DNA of 64,000 nt from the NCBI RefSeq assembly GCF_900115545.1, contig NZ_FOWV01000002.1, positions 620,001-684,000 of the forward strand. The letters are read 5' to 3'. Position numbers and translations under genes: made by a program. A model generated the notes under the pieces. The model saw nothing but the letters and a program-made list of their open reading frames with translations. It was not told the origin of the DNA and searched no databases. This stretch comes from Ralstonia sp. NFACC01. GTDB taxonomy: Bacteria > Pseudomonadota > Gammaproteobacteria > Burkholderiales > Burkholderiaceae. Within the stretch, counting starts at the first letter, position 1. The number at the start of each line of letters is the position of its first letter. Below, piece after piece: positions 26,649 through 36,356 of the stretch.

Positions 26649-27659
26649 ATGACACTTCGAATCGACATGCATTCGCACTTCTTCCCGCCCATCACACGGG
26701 AAGAGGCCGCGCGGCTTGATGCAGAGACAGCCCCGTGGCTGCGCATCGATGCCGATGGCGAACGCGGCATGATCATGGCGGGCGACCGCGCCTTTCGCCC
26801 CGTTTACCGCGCGCTTTGGGACCCCGCCAAGCGAATCGAAGAGATGGACGCGCTGGGCGTGGACGTGCAACTGGTTTGTGCCACGCCCGTGATGTTTGGC
26901 TACGGTTACGACGGCGCTACCGCGCACGACTGGGCCATGCGCATGAATGACCGCGCGCTCGACCTTTGTGCACATGCGCCGCAGCGCCTGAAGGCACTGG
27001 CGCAGGTGCCGCTGCAAGACATCGACCTGGCCTGCTGCGAGGCGACGCGAGCACACCGCTCGGGCCATCACGGCGTGCAGATCGGCAATCACCTTGGGCC
27101 GCGCGATCTGGACGACGCCCACCTCGTCACGTTCCTGACACACTGCGCGGACGACGGCATCCCTGTGCTCGTGCATCCGTGGGACATGATGACCGACGGC
27201 CGCATGAAGAAATGGATGCTGCCTTGGCTGGTTGCCATGCCGGCAGAGACGCAACTGAGTATGGTATCGCTCATCCTTTCCGGCGCGTTCGAGCGGATTC
27301 CCAAGTCGCTCAAGCTGTGCTTCGCGCACGGCGGCGGCAGCTTCGCGTTCCTGCTCGGACGCGTGCAGAACGCATGGGAGCAGCGCGACATCGTGCGTGA
27401 AGACTGCCCGAATCCACCCGCCTCGTATCTCGACCGCTTCCATGTGGACAGCGCGGTGTTCGACCCGGGTGCCTTGAGCCTGCTTGTCGACACCATGGGC
27501 GAAGACCGCGTCTTGCTTGGCTCCGACTACCCGTTCCCGCTGGGTGAGCAAAAGATTGGCGATCTCGTGGCCAACCATGCAGACCTGAACGACGGCGCCA
27601 AGGCCAAGATCCTGGGTGGCAATGCCGCGCGCTTCTTCGATTTGCCCGATGCAGCCTGA
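26649..27659 (+). CDS. nbaD: 2-amino-3-carboxymuconate-6-semialdehyde decarboxylase (ACMSD)
   Basis: This 336-residue amidohydrolase-fold zinc enzyme removes CO2 from the dioxygenase product to give 2-aminomuconate semialdehyde. Metal residues are seen in [11 protein letters not shown] (HxH), a His in LVHPWDMM, a His in CFAHGGGSF and the Asp in [10 protein letters not shown]. The decarboxylation is needed before AmnC can act and competes with spontaneous closure to quinolinate. Its position in the operon fits. Confidence 0.94.
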   Translation: MTLRIDMHSHFFPPITREEAARLDAETAPWLRIDADGERGMIMAGDRAFRPVYRALWDPAKRIEEMDALGVDVQLVCATPVMFGYGYDGATAHDWAMRMNDRALDLCAHAPQRLKALAQVPLQDIDLACCEATRAHRSGHHGVQIGNHLGPRDLDDAHLVTFLTHCADDGIPVLVHPWDMMTDGRMKKWMLPWLVAMPAETQLSMVSLILSGAFERIPKSLKLCFAHGGGSFAFLLGRVQNAWEQRDIVREDCPNPPASYLDRFHVDSAVFDPGALSLLVDTMGEDRVLLGSDYPFPLGEQKIGDLVANHADLNDGAKAKILGGNAARFFDLPDAA

Positions 27660-27705
27660 GCCAGAACGGCCGCACCACGCTCCTTTCAATACACAGTAAG
27701 ACACC

Positions 27706-28944
27706 ATGACTTTGACGATCACTCGGGACGCGTGCGCCGCATTGGATGCCGCCGATACCCTGGCCCATTGCCGCACGCGCTTCAACCTGCCTGCGGACAC
27801 GATTTACCTAGACGGCAACTCGCTGGGGGCCATGCCGGCCCATGTGCCGGCACGCATGAAACAGGCGCTGGAGCACGAGTGGGCCCATGGCCTGATCCGC
27901 TCGTGGAACGACGCCGACTGGTACCCCGCACCGCGGCGCACTGGCGACAGGATCGCCAAGCTGGTCGGCGCGGGGCAGGGCGAGGTGATCGTGGCCGACT
28001 CCACGTCGGTGAACCTGTTCAAGGTACTGGTGGCCGCCACCCGCATGCTGCCGGGGCGTAGGGTGATCCTGGCCGAGCGGACGAATTTCCCGACCGACGT
28101 GTACATCGCGAGCAGCGTAGCTGAAATGACCGGTTGCGAACTGCGCTGCGTTGATCCGGACGACGTGCTGGGCGCAATCGACGAGACCGTTGCCATCGTG
28201 TCGCTCACGCACGTGAACTACAAGACCGGCAAGCGTTACGACATGGAAGCCGTCACCCGCCGTGCACATGAAGTCGGCGCGCTGATCGTCTGGGACTTGT
28301 GCCACACCGCCGGCGCCATGCCCGTGCACCTGAATGCATGCGAAGCCGACTTTGCCGTGGGCTGCGGCTACAAGTACCTGAATGGAGGCCCCGGCGCACC
28401 GGCGTTCGTGTTTGTTGCGTCGCGCCACCTGGCGGCAGTCCGTCAACCACTGACGGGCTGGCACGGCCACGCCAAGCCGTTCGAGTTCACGCACGATTAC
28501 GCGCCACATCCTGCCATCGACCGCATGCTGACGGGCACCGCGCCGCAGCTCGGCGTGATCGCGCTGGAAAGCGCGCTTGAAGCGTTCGACGGTGTGGATC
28601 TCGACACGTTGCGCGCGAAGAGCGTTGCGCTGGGCAACCTGTTCATCTCCCTGGCTGATCAGGAACTCGCCGGCCTCGGCTGCGGCCTGGCGTCGCCGCG
28701 TGATGCGGATCAGCGCGGCAGTCAGGTTTCGCTCACGCACGAAGCGGGCTACGCAATCATGCAGGCGCTCATCGCGCGCAACGTGATCGGCGACTTCCGG
28801 GCGCCCGACATCCTCCGCTTCGGCTTCGCGCCGCTCTATGTTCGCTACGTCGATATCTGGGACACCATCGCCGCGCTCAAGGACATCATCGCGACCGGCG
28901 CGTGGAACGCACCTGAATTCCTCGCGCGCAAGTCGGTGACCTGA
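27706..28944 (+). CDS. kynU: Kynureninase
   Basis: This 412-residue PLP enzyme hydrolyses kynurenine to anthranilate plus alanine, or 3-hydroxykynurenine to 3-hydroxyanthranilate. The PLP lysine lies in CGYKYLNGGPG. The upstream VWDLCHTAGAMPV holds the PLP-binding Asp and His, and the N-terminal DGNSLGAMP and SWNDADWY segments are typical. No tryptophan dioxygenase, formamidase or kynurenine 3-monooxygenase gene is in the window, so the enzyme may serve imported (hydroxy)kynurenine or an upper pathway encoded elsewhere. Confidence 0.95.
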   Translation: MTLTITRDACAALDAADTLAHCRTRFNLPADTIYLDGNSLGAMPAHVPARMKQALEHEWAHGLIRSWNDADWYPAPRRTGDRIAKLVGAGQGEVIVADSTSVNLFKVLVAATRMLPGRRVILAERTNFPTDVYIASSVAEMTGCELRCVDPDDVLGAIDETVAIVSLTHVNYKTGKRYDMEAVTRRAHEVGALIVWDLCHTAGAMPVHLNACEADFAVGCGYKYLNGGPGAPAFVFVASRHLAAVRQPLTGWHGHAKPFEFTHDYAPHPAIDRMLTGTAPQLGVIALESALEAFDGVDLDTLRAKSVALGNLFISLADQELAGLGCGLASPRDADQRGSQVSLTHEAGYAIMQALIARNVIGDFRAPDILRFGFAPLYVRYVDIWDTIAALKDIIATGAWNAPEFLARKSVT

Positions 28945-29027
28945 GCCAACGGCCAGGCACCCCGGCAATCCAACGACAAACAAGCGGCCGCGCTGGCGCG
29001 GTGCCGGCCGCAGCAAGGAGACACGCC

Positions 29028-30425
29028 GTGAAGCTACAACACGGATTCAACGCGATTGTTGAGCGGGAAAAGGGGCTGCACCGAAGCCTGTCCACCGGTC
29101 AGCTTTCAATGATCGCCATCGGGGGTGCCATTGGCACGGGCCTGTTCCTGGGCAGCGGCTTCGCCATCGGATTTGCCGGGCCTGGTGTTCTGGTGAGCTA
29201 CGCGATCGGCGCGCTGATCGCCTTGCTGCTCATGGGCTGCCTGGCCGAAATGACGGTCGCCCATCCGACCTCCGGCTCGTTCGGCGCCTATGCCGAGCAC
29301 TACATCGCGCCGTGGGCCGGATTTCTGGTGCGCTATGCGTACTGGTCTTCGATCGTGCTGGCGGTGGGCGCGGAGGTGACGGCCATCGCTGTGTACATGA
29401 AGTACTGGTTTCCGGGGGTGCCCGGCTGGTATTGGATCGTCGGCTTTTCGGCGGCACTCATCGGCGTCAACGTGGTCAGCGTGAAGATGTTCGGCGCGGT
29501 CGAGTATGTGTTTTCGATGCTGAAGATCGTGGCCATCGTCGGTTTCATCCTGCTGGGTGCGTACGTGGTGTTCAACGCGCCGGCAGCGTCGGGCATTGGC
29601 TTGGCGAACTACCGGGTGCAGGGCGGCTTCTTTCCGAAGGGGGCGTGGGGCACGTGGGTGGCTGTGATCGTGTCGATCTTCAGTTACCTGAGCATCGAGA
29701 TGATTGCCGTGGCCGCCGGTGAGGCGCGCGACCCGCACAAGGCGATCACGAGCGCCTTCCGGGCCACCATGATCCGGCTGGTCGTGTTCTATCTGCTGAC
29801 GCTTGCGCTGATGCTCGCCATCGTGCCGTGGACAGACGCCGGTGCCAACGAAAGCCCGTTCGTGAAAGTGATGGCCGCGACATCGGTGCCTGGCGCTGCC
29901 GGCGTCTTCAACTTCGTGATCCTGGTGGCCGCGCTGTCGGCCATGAACAGCCAGCTCTACATCACCACGCGGATGATGTTCAGTCTGTCGCGCGCAGGTT
30001 ATGCACCCAAGGCGCTGGGCCGTTTGAATGCGAGCGGTGTACCGACGGGGGCGCTACTGCTTTCGGCAGTCGGTATTGCGGTGGCCACCGTGCTCAATGC
30101 AATGTACCCGGACAGTGCCTTCCTGCTGATGATGTCGGTGTCGATGTTCGGCGCGATGTTGACATGGCTGATGATCTTCATCACACATCTGTTCTTCCGC
30201 CGCCAGCACCGCGGCCAGGTGCTGGCGTTTCGCATGTGGGGGTTCCCGGTAACGTCGCTGGCGGGCGCCGGGCTGATGGCGGCAGCGCTGGTTACCACCT
30301 ACTTCACGCCCGAGTTCCGGATGACGCTGCTGTGCGGCGTGCCGTTCATGGTTGCGCTCTTGGCGGTGTATGGCGTGTGGTATCGCCGGCAAGCACATGC
30401 TAACCAGGCGCTGACCTCTTCTTGA
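29028..30425 (+). CDS. APC-family amino-acid permease
   Basis: This 465-residue inner-membrane transporter has about 12 helices. The entry LSTGQLSMIAIGGAIGTGLFLGSG is the standard first helix of the amino-acid/GABA/aromatic permease branch (GabP/AroP/CycA-like), and MNSQLYITTRMMFSLSRAGYAPK is the family loop near helix 8-9. Start is GTG 29028, behind AAGGAG. It lies 83 bases after kynU on the same strand, so it probably imports the operon substrate or tryptophan. The actual substrate is inferred. Confidence 0.88.
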   Translation: MKLQHGFNAIVEREKGLHRSLSTGQLSMIAIGGAIGTGLFLGSGFAIGFAGPGVLVSYAIGALIALLLMGCLAEMTVAHPTSGSFGAYAEHYIAPWAGFLVRYAYWSSIVLAVGAEVTAIAVYMKYWFPGVPGWYWIVGFSAALIGVNVVSVKMFGAVEYVFSMLKIVAIVGFILLGAYVVFNAPAASGIGLANYRVQGGFFPKGAWGTWVAVIVSIFSYLSIEMIAVAAGEARDPHKAITSAFRATMIRLVVFYLLTLALMLAIVPWTDAGANESPFVKVMAATSVPGAAGVFNFVILVAALSAMNSQLYITTRMMFSLSRAGYAPKALGRLNASGVPTGALLLSAVGIAVATVLNAMYPDSAFLLMMSVSMFGAMLTWLMIFITHLFFRRQHRGQVLAFRMWGFPVTSLAGAGLMAAALVTTYFTPEFRMTLLCGVPFMVALLAVYGVWYRRQAHANQALTSS

Positions 30426-30479
30426 TCCGGCGAATGTCCGTTATTCTCGCCAATCCCAACATTGACGGAGTCGCTCTTC

Positions 30480-31025
30480 ATGTCGCTGAATTTTCTCGGC
30501 ATTGCCGGCAGCCTGCGCCGCAAATCCACCAACCAGGGCCTGCTGCGTGCGGCGTCCACCCGCGTGCCCGCCGGCGTTGAAATGGACGTGGCCGATCTGA
30601 CGGATATTCCGTTCTACAACGCCGACATTACGGACAAGCCTGCTTCGGTGGTGCGCGTGCTCGAACAGATCGGGCGCGCCGATGCGCTGGTGCTGGCCTG
30701 CCCTGAATACAACTACTCGCTGGCGCCGGCGCTGAAGAACATTCTTGACTGGGCCTCGCGCGAACCCAACAACGCGTTGCTGGCAGGCAAGCCGGTCGCG
30801 ATCCTGGGCGCGGGCGGCGGCATGGGTACGTCGCGCGCGCAGTATCACCTGCGTCAGGTGTGCGTGTATCTGGACCTGCATCCGCTGAACAAGCCGGAAG
30901 TGTTTGCCAACGCGTTTGCCGGCGGCTTCACCGCCGATGGCGATCTCACAGACGAGCGCATCGCCGGCCTGATCACCGAGCAGATGCAGGCGCTGGCCAA
31001 CTGGACGTTGAAGCACAAGGCTTGA
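30480..31025 (+). CDS. NAD(P)H-dependent FMN reductase (ChrR/YieF-like flavodoxin fold)
   Basis: This 181-residue protein has the FMN-phosphate loop GIAGSLRRKSTN at the N-terminus and the motif CPEYNYSLAPALKNILDWASR, diagnostic of NADPH-dependent FMN/quinone reductases that also reduce chromate or azo dyes in vitro. It lies 54 bases after the permease stop on the same strand but has its own upstream sequence; whether it belongs to the operon is open. It converges on the CynX-type gene. Confidence 0.88.
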   Translation: MSLNFLGIAGSLRRKSTNQGLLRAASTRVPAGVEMDVADLTDIPFYNADITDKPASVVRVLEQIGRADALVLACPEYNYSLAPALKNILDWASREPNNALLAGKPVAILGAGGGMGTSRAQYHLRQVCVYLDLHPLNKPEVFANAFAGGFTADGDLTDERIAGLITEQMQALANWTLKHKA

Positions 31026-31047
31026 TCGAGGCCTTGCGATAGCAGTC

Positions 31048-32274
31048 TCACTCGCCGGCGTGCAGCGTACGGTTGCGCCCGGCGAGTGAACCCGCCACCA
31101 GGGATGCGAGCGCAATAGCGCTGAACAGCCAGCCCATCACGGCCCAGCTGCCCGTCAGATCGTGCAGCACGCCCATGAGATACGGCCCCGCGGCAGCCAT
31201 GGTGTAGCCAATGCCCTGCGTCATGGCCGACAGGCTTGCCGCCACGCGCGCATCGGCCGAGCGCAGCACGATCAACGACAGCGCCACGCTGAAATTGCCG
31301 CCCTGGCCGAGTCCCAACAAGACCGCCCACCACCACAGCGTCGACAACGGCGCATACAGGCAGCCCATCAGGCCGGCCCAGCACATCAGCATCATCAAGA
31401 TCACGGCGGGGCGTTGGTCGCGGCCGAGCCGCGCCACAAAGGGCCCACCCAGCGCGGTGATGAGCTGCACGAGAATCGACACCGCCACCACCACGCCCGA
31501 CTGCACGGCAGACAGCCCGCGGTCTTGCAGGATCACCGGCAGCCAGCCGAAGACGCAATACGCCAGCGACGATTGCAGCCCCATATGGAGGGTCACCTGC
31601 CAGGCAATCGGCTTGTTCCACAGTGACACACGCTGCAGCCGAGTGGCCGAGCCCTTGCCGTGCGCATGCCGCATATGCGGCCACCAGCCGACAAAAGCCA
31701 GCAGCGCGGGGAGAGCCCAGAACGCCAACGCAAGCTGCCAGCCGCCCAGCCATGCCGAAAGCGGCGCGCTGGCGCCGGCTGCCACCGCCGCACCAAAGCA
31801 CAGCGCCATGGTGTAGACGCCTGTCATCAGGTCAGCCTGGCGGCCGAAATCCCGCTTGACGATGCCCGGCAACAGGACGCCCGTCACGCCAATGCAGGCG
31901 CCCGCCGCCAGCGTGCCGATGAAGAGCGGTGCAACGCCACCCGCGCTGCGCAAGGCAATGCCTGCCGCCAACGCAATCAGTAAGCCGCCCACGGCGCGTT
32001 CTGCGCCAAACCGCCGAGCCAGCACCGCGGCTGCAGGCGCAAACAGGCCCAGGCACAACACCGGCAGGGTCGTCAGCAACCCCGCCGTGGCGCCCGACAA
32101 CCCTGTGCCAGCCGCCACCTGTTTCAGCACGGGCGACAGGCTCGACAGCGCGGGCCGCAGGTTCACGCCCACCAGCACCAGCCCGACAACGAGCAGGATC
32201 AGCGCGCTGGACGAACGGCGGTCTGCAGCGTCATGCGCAGCAGGAGATGGCGATGTGTGTGGACGTTGGGACAT
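31048..32274 (-). CDS. MFS transporter, CynX/NimT family
   Basis: This 408-residue protein has about 12 hydrophobic segments. The start ALILLVVGLVLVGVNLRPAL with the NLRP motif in helix 1 is characteristic of the CynX/NimT (cyanate/nitroimidazole) branch. The preceding 25 residues are a Ser/Pro-rich cytoplasmic tail. The real substrate of most members is unknown, and no cyanase gene is nearby. It is followed upstream by the DUF2520 gene on the same strand with a 94-base gap. Confidence 0.85.
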   Translation of the reverse strand: MSQRPHTSPSPAAHDAADRRSSSALILLVVGLVLVGVNLRPALSSLSPVLKQVAAGTGLSGATAGLLTTLPVLCLGLFAPAAAVLARRFGAERAVGGLLIALAAGIALRSAGGVAPLFIGTLAAGACIGVTGVLLPGIVKRDFGRQADLMTGVYTMALCFGAAVAAGASAPLSAWLGGWQLALAFWALPALLAFVGWWPHMRHAHGKGSATRLQRVSLWNKPIAWQVTLHMGLQSSLAYCVFGWLPVILQDRGLSAVQSGVVVAVSILVQLITALGGPFVARLGRDQRPAVILMMLMCWAGLMGCLYAPLSTLWWWAVLLGLGQGGNFSVALSLIVLRSADARVAASLSAMTQGIGYTMAAAGPYLMGVLHDLTGSWAVMGWLFSAIALASLVAGSLAGRNRTLHAGE

Positions 32275-32368
32275 GGCAGAACGGGCATGCAAGCAAGCTG
32301 CCGATTGTAGGTCGCGCGCCGGATTGGTGCATGCGCGCCACCCAATGCCAATGATCCCGACTCCGTCA

Positions 32369-33247
32369 TTACGTAGGATCAAGGCGCGCGGCGAGGTCGG
32401 ACAGTACGTCTGCGGAAGGCGCGCCGCGTTCGGCCGCCAAGGTCAGCGCACGCCGTGTGAGCGCTGTGTAAAGCGCGGCATGATCGGCGCCCAGTGCATC
32501 CAGTGCGTGCAGATGTTTGTCGATGACGCCGCCGTCTCCGCGCGAGACTGGGCCTGCCAATGCGCCAGCCAGGCCACGTGCGCGTGCCGCGGCCAGCGTG
32601 CCGTCCACCAGCGGCCACATGGCAGCCACGGCGGCATCACGGTCGATGCCTGCGGCCTCCCACAACGTGGCGGCTTCATGGAGTGCGCACAGCAGGAAGC
32701 TGGCCGCGTAGTTGGCCCCGGCGTGATACAGGGCACGTTGCCCGGCACGCACTTTCAACGGCGTGCAGCCGAGCCGCAGTGCAAAGCTGGCGAGCGCCGC
32801 GTCGTGTGGGGCATCGGCGTCAATGGCGATGGACGCGCCGCCCAGACGTTCGGCATCGTCGGGCAAGCCGGCAAACAGAAACAGCGGATGAAAGCTGGCG
32901 GTATCCGCGCCGCACCGGCGAGCGCCCTCCAGCAAGTCGCGCTCGCCGGCACCGCTGCAGTGGATGACGAGTTGGCCGGGTCGCCAGCGGATGTTATCGA
33001 CCACGCCCGGGATGGCGTCATCCGGCACGGTCACGAACACCCAGTCGGCAGCATCCGCCACGCCTTGCGCGTCGACGGCCTTGGCGCCTGTAGCATGCGC
33101 GAGCCAAGCGGCAGGTGCGCTTGAACGGTTGGCAACCGCCACGGTGCGTACACCGGCGCCGTGTGCCCGCGTGGCCAATGCCCGCGCCAGCCGGCCCGCG
33201 CCAATCCAGCCCACCGAAACCGGCGTTTCGATTGCAAACGACGTCAT
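32369..33247 (-). CDS. Rossmann-like / DUF2520 domain protein
   Basis: This 292-residue protein has the NAD(P)-binding start VSVGWIGAGRLARALATRAH (about 11-30), then the segments VFVTVPDDAIPGVV and HCSGAGERDLLEGARR. A helical DUF2520 domain fills the C-terminal half (about 150-290). The fold resembles 6-phosphogluconate/ketopantoate-type dehydrogenases, but the substrate is not known. The gene is divergent from the YddG-like gene and may be co-transcribed with the CynX-type transporter downstream. Confidence 0.85.
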   Translation of the reverse strand: MTSFAIETPVSVGWIGAGRLARALATRAHGAGVRTVAVANRSSAPAAWLAHATGAKAVDAQGVADAADWVFVTVPDDAIPGVVDNIRWRPGQLVIHCSGAGERDLLEGARRCGADTASFHPLFLFAGLPDDAERLGGASIAIDADAPHDAALASFALRLGCTPLKVRAGQRALYHAGANYAASFLLCALHEAATLWEAAGIDRDAAVAAMWPLVDGTLAAARARGLAGALAGPVSRGDGGVIDKHLHALDALGADHAALYTALTRRALTLAAERGAPSADVLSDLAARLDPT

Positions 33248-33379
33248 GGCAACCCTCGATTTTTCATGGTCTGCATCTTATAGCGAAGCCACGTCAGGTG
33301 ATCGGGCGGTACGGCGGCCGGTAAACTGCACGCCTTCGCCTGCAGCGTTGGGCCGCGCGCGAACAAACGGTTTTTTTGG

Positions 33380-34327
33380 ATGGACATGTCAGTGCAGGCA
33401 GGCGTTATGCAAAGCAAAAGTAGGGCAACCGTCATCGGGCTTATCGCGGTGCTGCTATGGAGTTCGATCGTCGGGTTGATCCGGGGCGTGAGCCAGCATC
33501 TGGGGGCCGTAGGTGGCGCTGCCATGATCTATACCGTCGCGTCGATGCTGCTCGTATTGACTGTCGGCTTCCATCATTTGAAGACGTTTCCGCGGCGCTA
33601 TCTGGTGTGGGGCAGCCTGCTGTTCGTGTCGTATGAGCTGTGCCTCTCGCTGTCGATCGGCTATGCCAACAGCGGGCGGCAGGCGATCGAAGTCGGGATG
33701 GTCAATTACCTGTGGCCGACGTTCACGATGCTGTCTGCGATTGCCTTCAACAAGCAGCGGGCGAATGCCCTGATCATGCCGGGTGTCCTTGTTTCCATCA
33801 TCGGGATTTGCTTCGTGCTTGGCGGTGATCAAGGGTTCGATATCGTCGGCATGGCCGAGAACATCAAAGACAACCCGCTCAGTTACGGATTGGCGTTCGC
33901 CGGCGCGGTGATCTGGGCAGCGTATTGCACGGTCACCAGCCGGATTGCCGAGGGCAAGAATGGCGCAACGCTGTTCTTCATCCTGACGGCGCTGGCCCTG
34001 TGGATCAAGTTTTTCGCCACGGGTGGCGGTGCAATGCATTTCAGCGTGTCGGCGATGATTTATCTCGCGTTGGCCGCGTCAGCAATGGGCTTCGGCTACG
34101 CGGCCTGGAATGTCGGCATCCTGCACGGCAATGTCACGGTGTTGGCGACCGCGTCATATTTCATCCCTGTGTTTTCTGCTGCCCTGGCCGCTGTGTTGTT
34201 GCATGCCCCGCTGTCGTTTGCGTTCTGGAAGGGCGCACTGATGGTGGTTGCGGGGTCGATCCTGTGCTGGCTTGCGACGCGTGGGGGTCGGGCAAAGACG
34301 TTGTCTTCGCCCAAGTCTTCGGCCTGA
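33380..34327 (+). CDS. yddG: DMT-family aromatic amino-acid exporter, YddG-like
   Basis: This 315-residue protein has ten hydrophobic segments and two EamA domains. The first helix begins ATVIGLIAVLLWSSIVGLIRGVS, and the internal segment IGYANSGRQAIEVGMVNYLWP is typical of YddG, which exports phenylalanine, tyrosine, tryptophan and analogues. The start may instead be ATG 33407. Its presence a few kilobases from kynurenine catabolism and an amino-acid permease fits aromatic amino-acid homeostasis, although it is on a separate transcript. Confidence 0.86.
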   Translation: MDMSVQAGVMQSKSRATVIGLIAVLLWSSIVGLIRGVSQHLGAVGGAAMIYTVASMLLVLTVGFHHLKTFPRRYLVWGSLLFVSYELCLSLSIGYANSGRQAIEVGMVNYLWPTFTMLSAIAFNKQRANALIMPGVLVSIIGICFVLGGDQGFDIVGMAENIKDNPLSYGLAFAGAVIWAAYCTVTSRIAEGKNGATLFFILTALALWIKFFATGGGAMHFSVSAMIYLALAASAMGFGYAAWNVGILHGNVTVLATASYFIPVFSAALAAVLLHAPLSFAFWKGALMVVAGSILCWLATRGGRAKTLSSPKSSA

Positions 34328-34499
34328 CATAAGAACGGGCACACCCACACATCCGCGGTATTTAATATTCGCAATTAACCGCCAAGATGTAAGAAAAACC
34401 GCAGATATAGCCAGCACGGGAACGAGGCGTGCTAGATGCCGGGTAAGCCGCTGCGCCACGAGGGAACGGCGGCATACCAACACAGAAACAGGAGGCATC

Positions 34500-34655
34500 A
34501 TGTTGAGCACCATTCTCATCATCGTTCTCATCTTGCTGCTGATCGGCGCGTTGCCGTCTTGGCCGTACAGCCGGGGCTGGGGCTACGGGCCGACGGGCGG
34601 CCTCGGGCTGATTGTGGTGATCGTGGTCATTCTCGTGCTGCTGGGCTATATCTGA
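34500..34655 (+). CDS. Very small DUF3309-type membrane protein
   Basis: This 51-residue protein is almost wholly hydrophobic. Two helices (about 3-16 and 37-50) flank a short loop with SWPYSRGWGYGPTGG, the arrangement of DUF3309 proteins found widely in proteobacteria, often in stress-linked settings. A strong AGGAGG lies seven bases before the ATG, supporting translation. No function is known. The 170 bases before it are AT-richer than average and contain no other gene. Confidence 0.82.
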   Translation: MLSTILIIVLILLLIGALPSWPYSRGWGYGPTGGLGLIVVIVVILVLLGYI

Positions 34656-34796
34656 CGCCAGCCAACGCCGATGCACGCATGGTTCTGAGCATCGCCTGAC
34701 CGGTTTCCGAGGGTTGGCTGAGCACCGTAGTGGGGCGAGTGTCTTGCAGACGCTTGACTGGGCATAATCCCAGCTGCGTTCCCGAAGGACACTTCC

Positions 34797-36356
34797 ATGA
34801 AGACAGGTCGACACGCCGGCGTCCACGCGCCCGGCGGTCGCGCCCGAATCGCGCCGGTGTTGCTGGCCCTGCTGTTGGCCGGCTGCGCGGTCGGGCCCGA
34901 TTACCACACGCCGCCCCTGAGCGGCCCCGAAGCGCCGCAAGGCTGGCACGCCACGCTGCCGCACCACGGCAACCGCATGGCGCTGGCGCACTGGTGGGAG
35001 CAATTTCACGACCCGGTGCTGACACAACTGGTGGAGCAAGCGGATGCGACCAGCCCGACAATCGCGCAGGCCGTCGGCCGCGTGCGCGAGGCGCGGGCGA
35101 GCGTTTCCGCCAGCCGGGCGGCGCTGTTCCCGCAACTGAAAGGCTCCGGCTCTGCCACGCGGCAGGGCGGGTTTGGTGGTAACCAGTTTGCCGGCGGCAC
35201 GGGCGGGCTGTCTGCCGGTGCGCTGAGTCCCACGCTGGGCCTGGGTACGATCACCACTTTGGCGGCGCAGGCCGACGCGTCGTGGGAGATCGATCTCTTC
35301 GGCGGCAAACGCCGCAGCCTGGAAGGCGCCGATGCGCGCCTGACTGCCAGCGAAGCCGATTGGCACGACGCGCGGGTGTCGCTCGCCGCCGAGGTTGCCA
35401 ATGCTTATTTGCAGCAACGCGAGTGTGAGGCGCTGGTCGACATCGGCGCGGCAACGTTGTCGTCCCGACAGGAAACGCTGCAACTGACCGAACGCAAATT
35501 CCGCGCTGGCTTTGTCGCGCCGGCTGATTTTGCGCAAGCGCAGGCCACGGTGGGAGATGCCGTCAATGCGCTGGAAGGCCAGCGTGCGCAATGTGCGCAG
35601 GGCATCGACAAGCTCGTCACGCTCACCGGCATGGACCACGATGCGCTGAACGGGCTGCTATCCAAGGCCAGCGCGCAGATTCCGGCGCCGCCCGATGCCG
35701 GCGTGCCCGATGTACCGGCGCAGGTGCTGTCGCAACGGCCGGATGTGTCGTCGGCCGAGCGCGCGGTGGCGGGGGCAAGCGCCGATATCGGGGTGGCGGT
35801 GGCGAGCCGATTGCCGTCGATCACACTGGCGGGCTCCATCGGCATCAATTCGTACCGCCTTGGCGGGCAATCGCTGACGACCAAGTCTTGGTCGTTCGGG
35901 CCATCGGTGTCGTTGCCGATCTTTGACGGTGGCTCGGGTGCGGCGCGCGTGGAAACAGCACGCGCCCGTTACGACCAGGCGCTGGCCAGCTACCGCAGCA
36001 AGGTGCGTCAGGCTGTGCAGGAAGTGGAGGATGCGCTGGTGCGCCTGGACGCTTCCGACCGACGTGTCGACGCAGCCACCATGGCCGACGCCCAATACGC
36101 AAAGGTGCTGGAAGCGTCCAACGCCCGCTATCGTCTGGGCGCGGGCAGCCTGCTTCAGTTGGAAGACGTGCGACGCACTGCGTTGCAGGCTTCGCAGTCT
36201 CTGGCGGCGGTCAAGCTTGAACGCGCGCAAGCCTGGGTGGCGCTGTACAAGGCCGTGGGCGGCGGCTGGCGCGACGATGCGCCCAATCCTCATCCCGATA
36301 ACAAGACCACTGCGCCGACCGCTCAGGGCCGGACGCATACCGGAAGCGCTTCATGA
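34797..36356 (+). CDS. RND efflux outer-membrane channel lipoprotein (NodT/OprM family)
   Basis: This 519-residue lipoprotein has a lipobox LLAGC with lipid-attachment Cys30 and mature start CAVGPDYHTPPL, the classic opening of this family. Two outer-membrane-efflux repeats cover about 75-285 and 310-490. It forms the trimeric TolC-like exit duct of a tripartite pump. It is first in an operon whose members overlap by four bases (ATGA at 36353-36356). The C-terminal 25 residues are polar and low complexity. Confidence 0.93.
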   Translation: MKTGRHAGVHAPGGRARIAPVLLALLLAGCAVGPDYHTPPLSGPEAPQGWHATLPHHGNRMALAHWWEQFHDPVLTQLVEQADATSPTIAQAVGRVREARASVSASRAALFPQLKGSGSATRQGGFGGNQFAGGTGGLSAGALSPTLGLGTITTLAAQADASWEIDLFGGKRRSLEGADARLTASEADWHDARVSLAAEVANAYLQQRECEALVDIGAATLSSRQETLQLTERKFRAGFVAPADFAQAQATVGDAVNALEGQRAQCAQGIDKLVTLTGMDHDALNGLLSKASAQIPAPPDAGVPDVPAQVLSQRPDVSSAERAVAGASADIGVAVASRLPSITLAGSIGINSYRLGGQSLTTKSWSFGPSVSLPIFDGGSGAARVETARARYDQALASYRSKVRQAVQEVEDALVRLDASDRRVDAATMADAQYAKVLEASNARYRLGAGSLLQLEDVRRTALQASQSLAAVKLERAQAWVALYKAVGGGWRDDAPNPHPDNKTTAPTAQGRTHTGSAS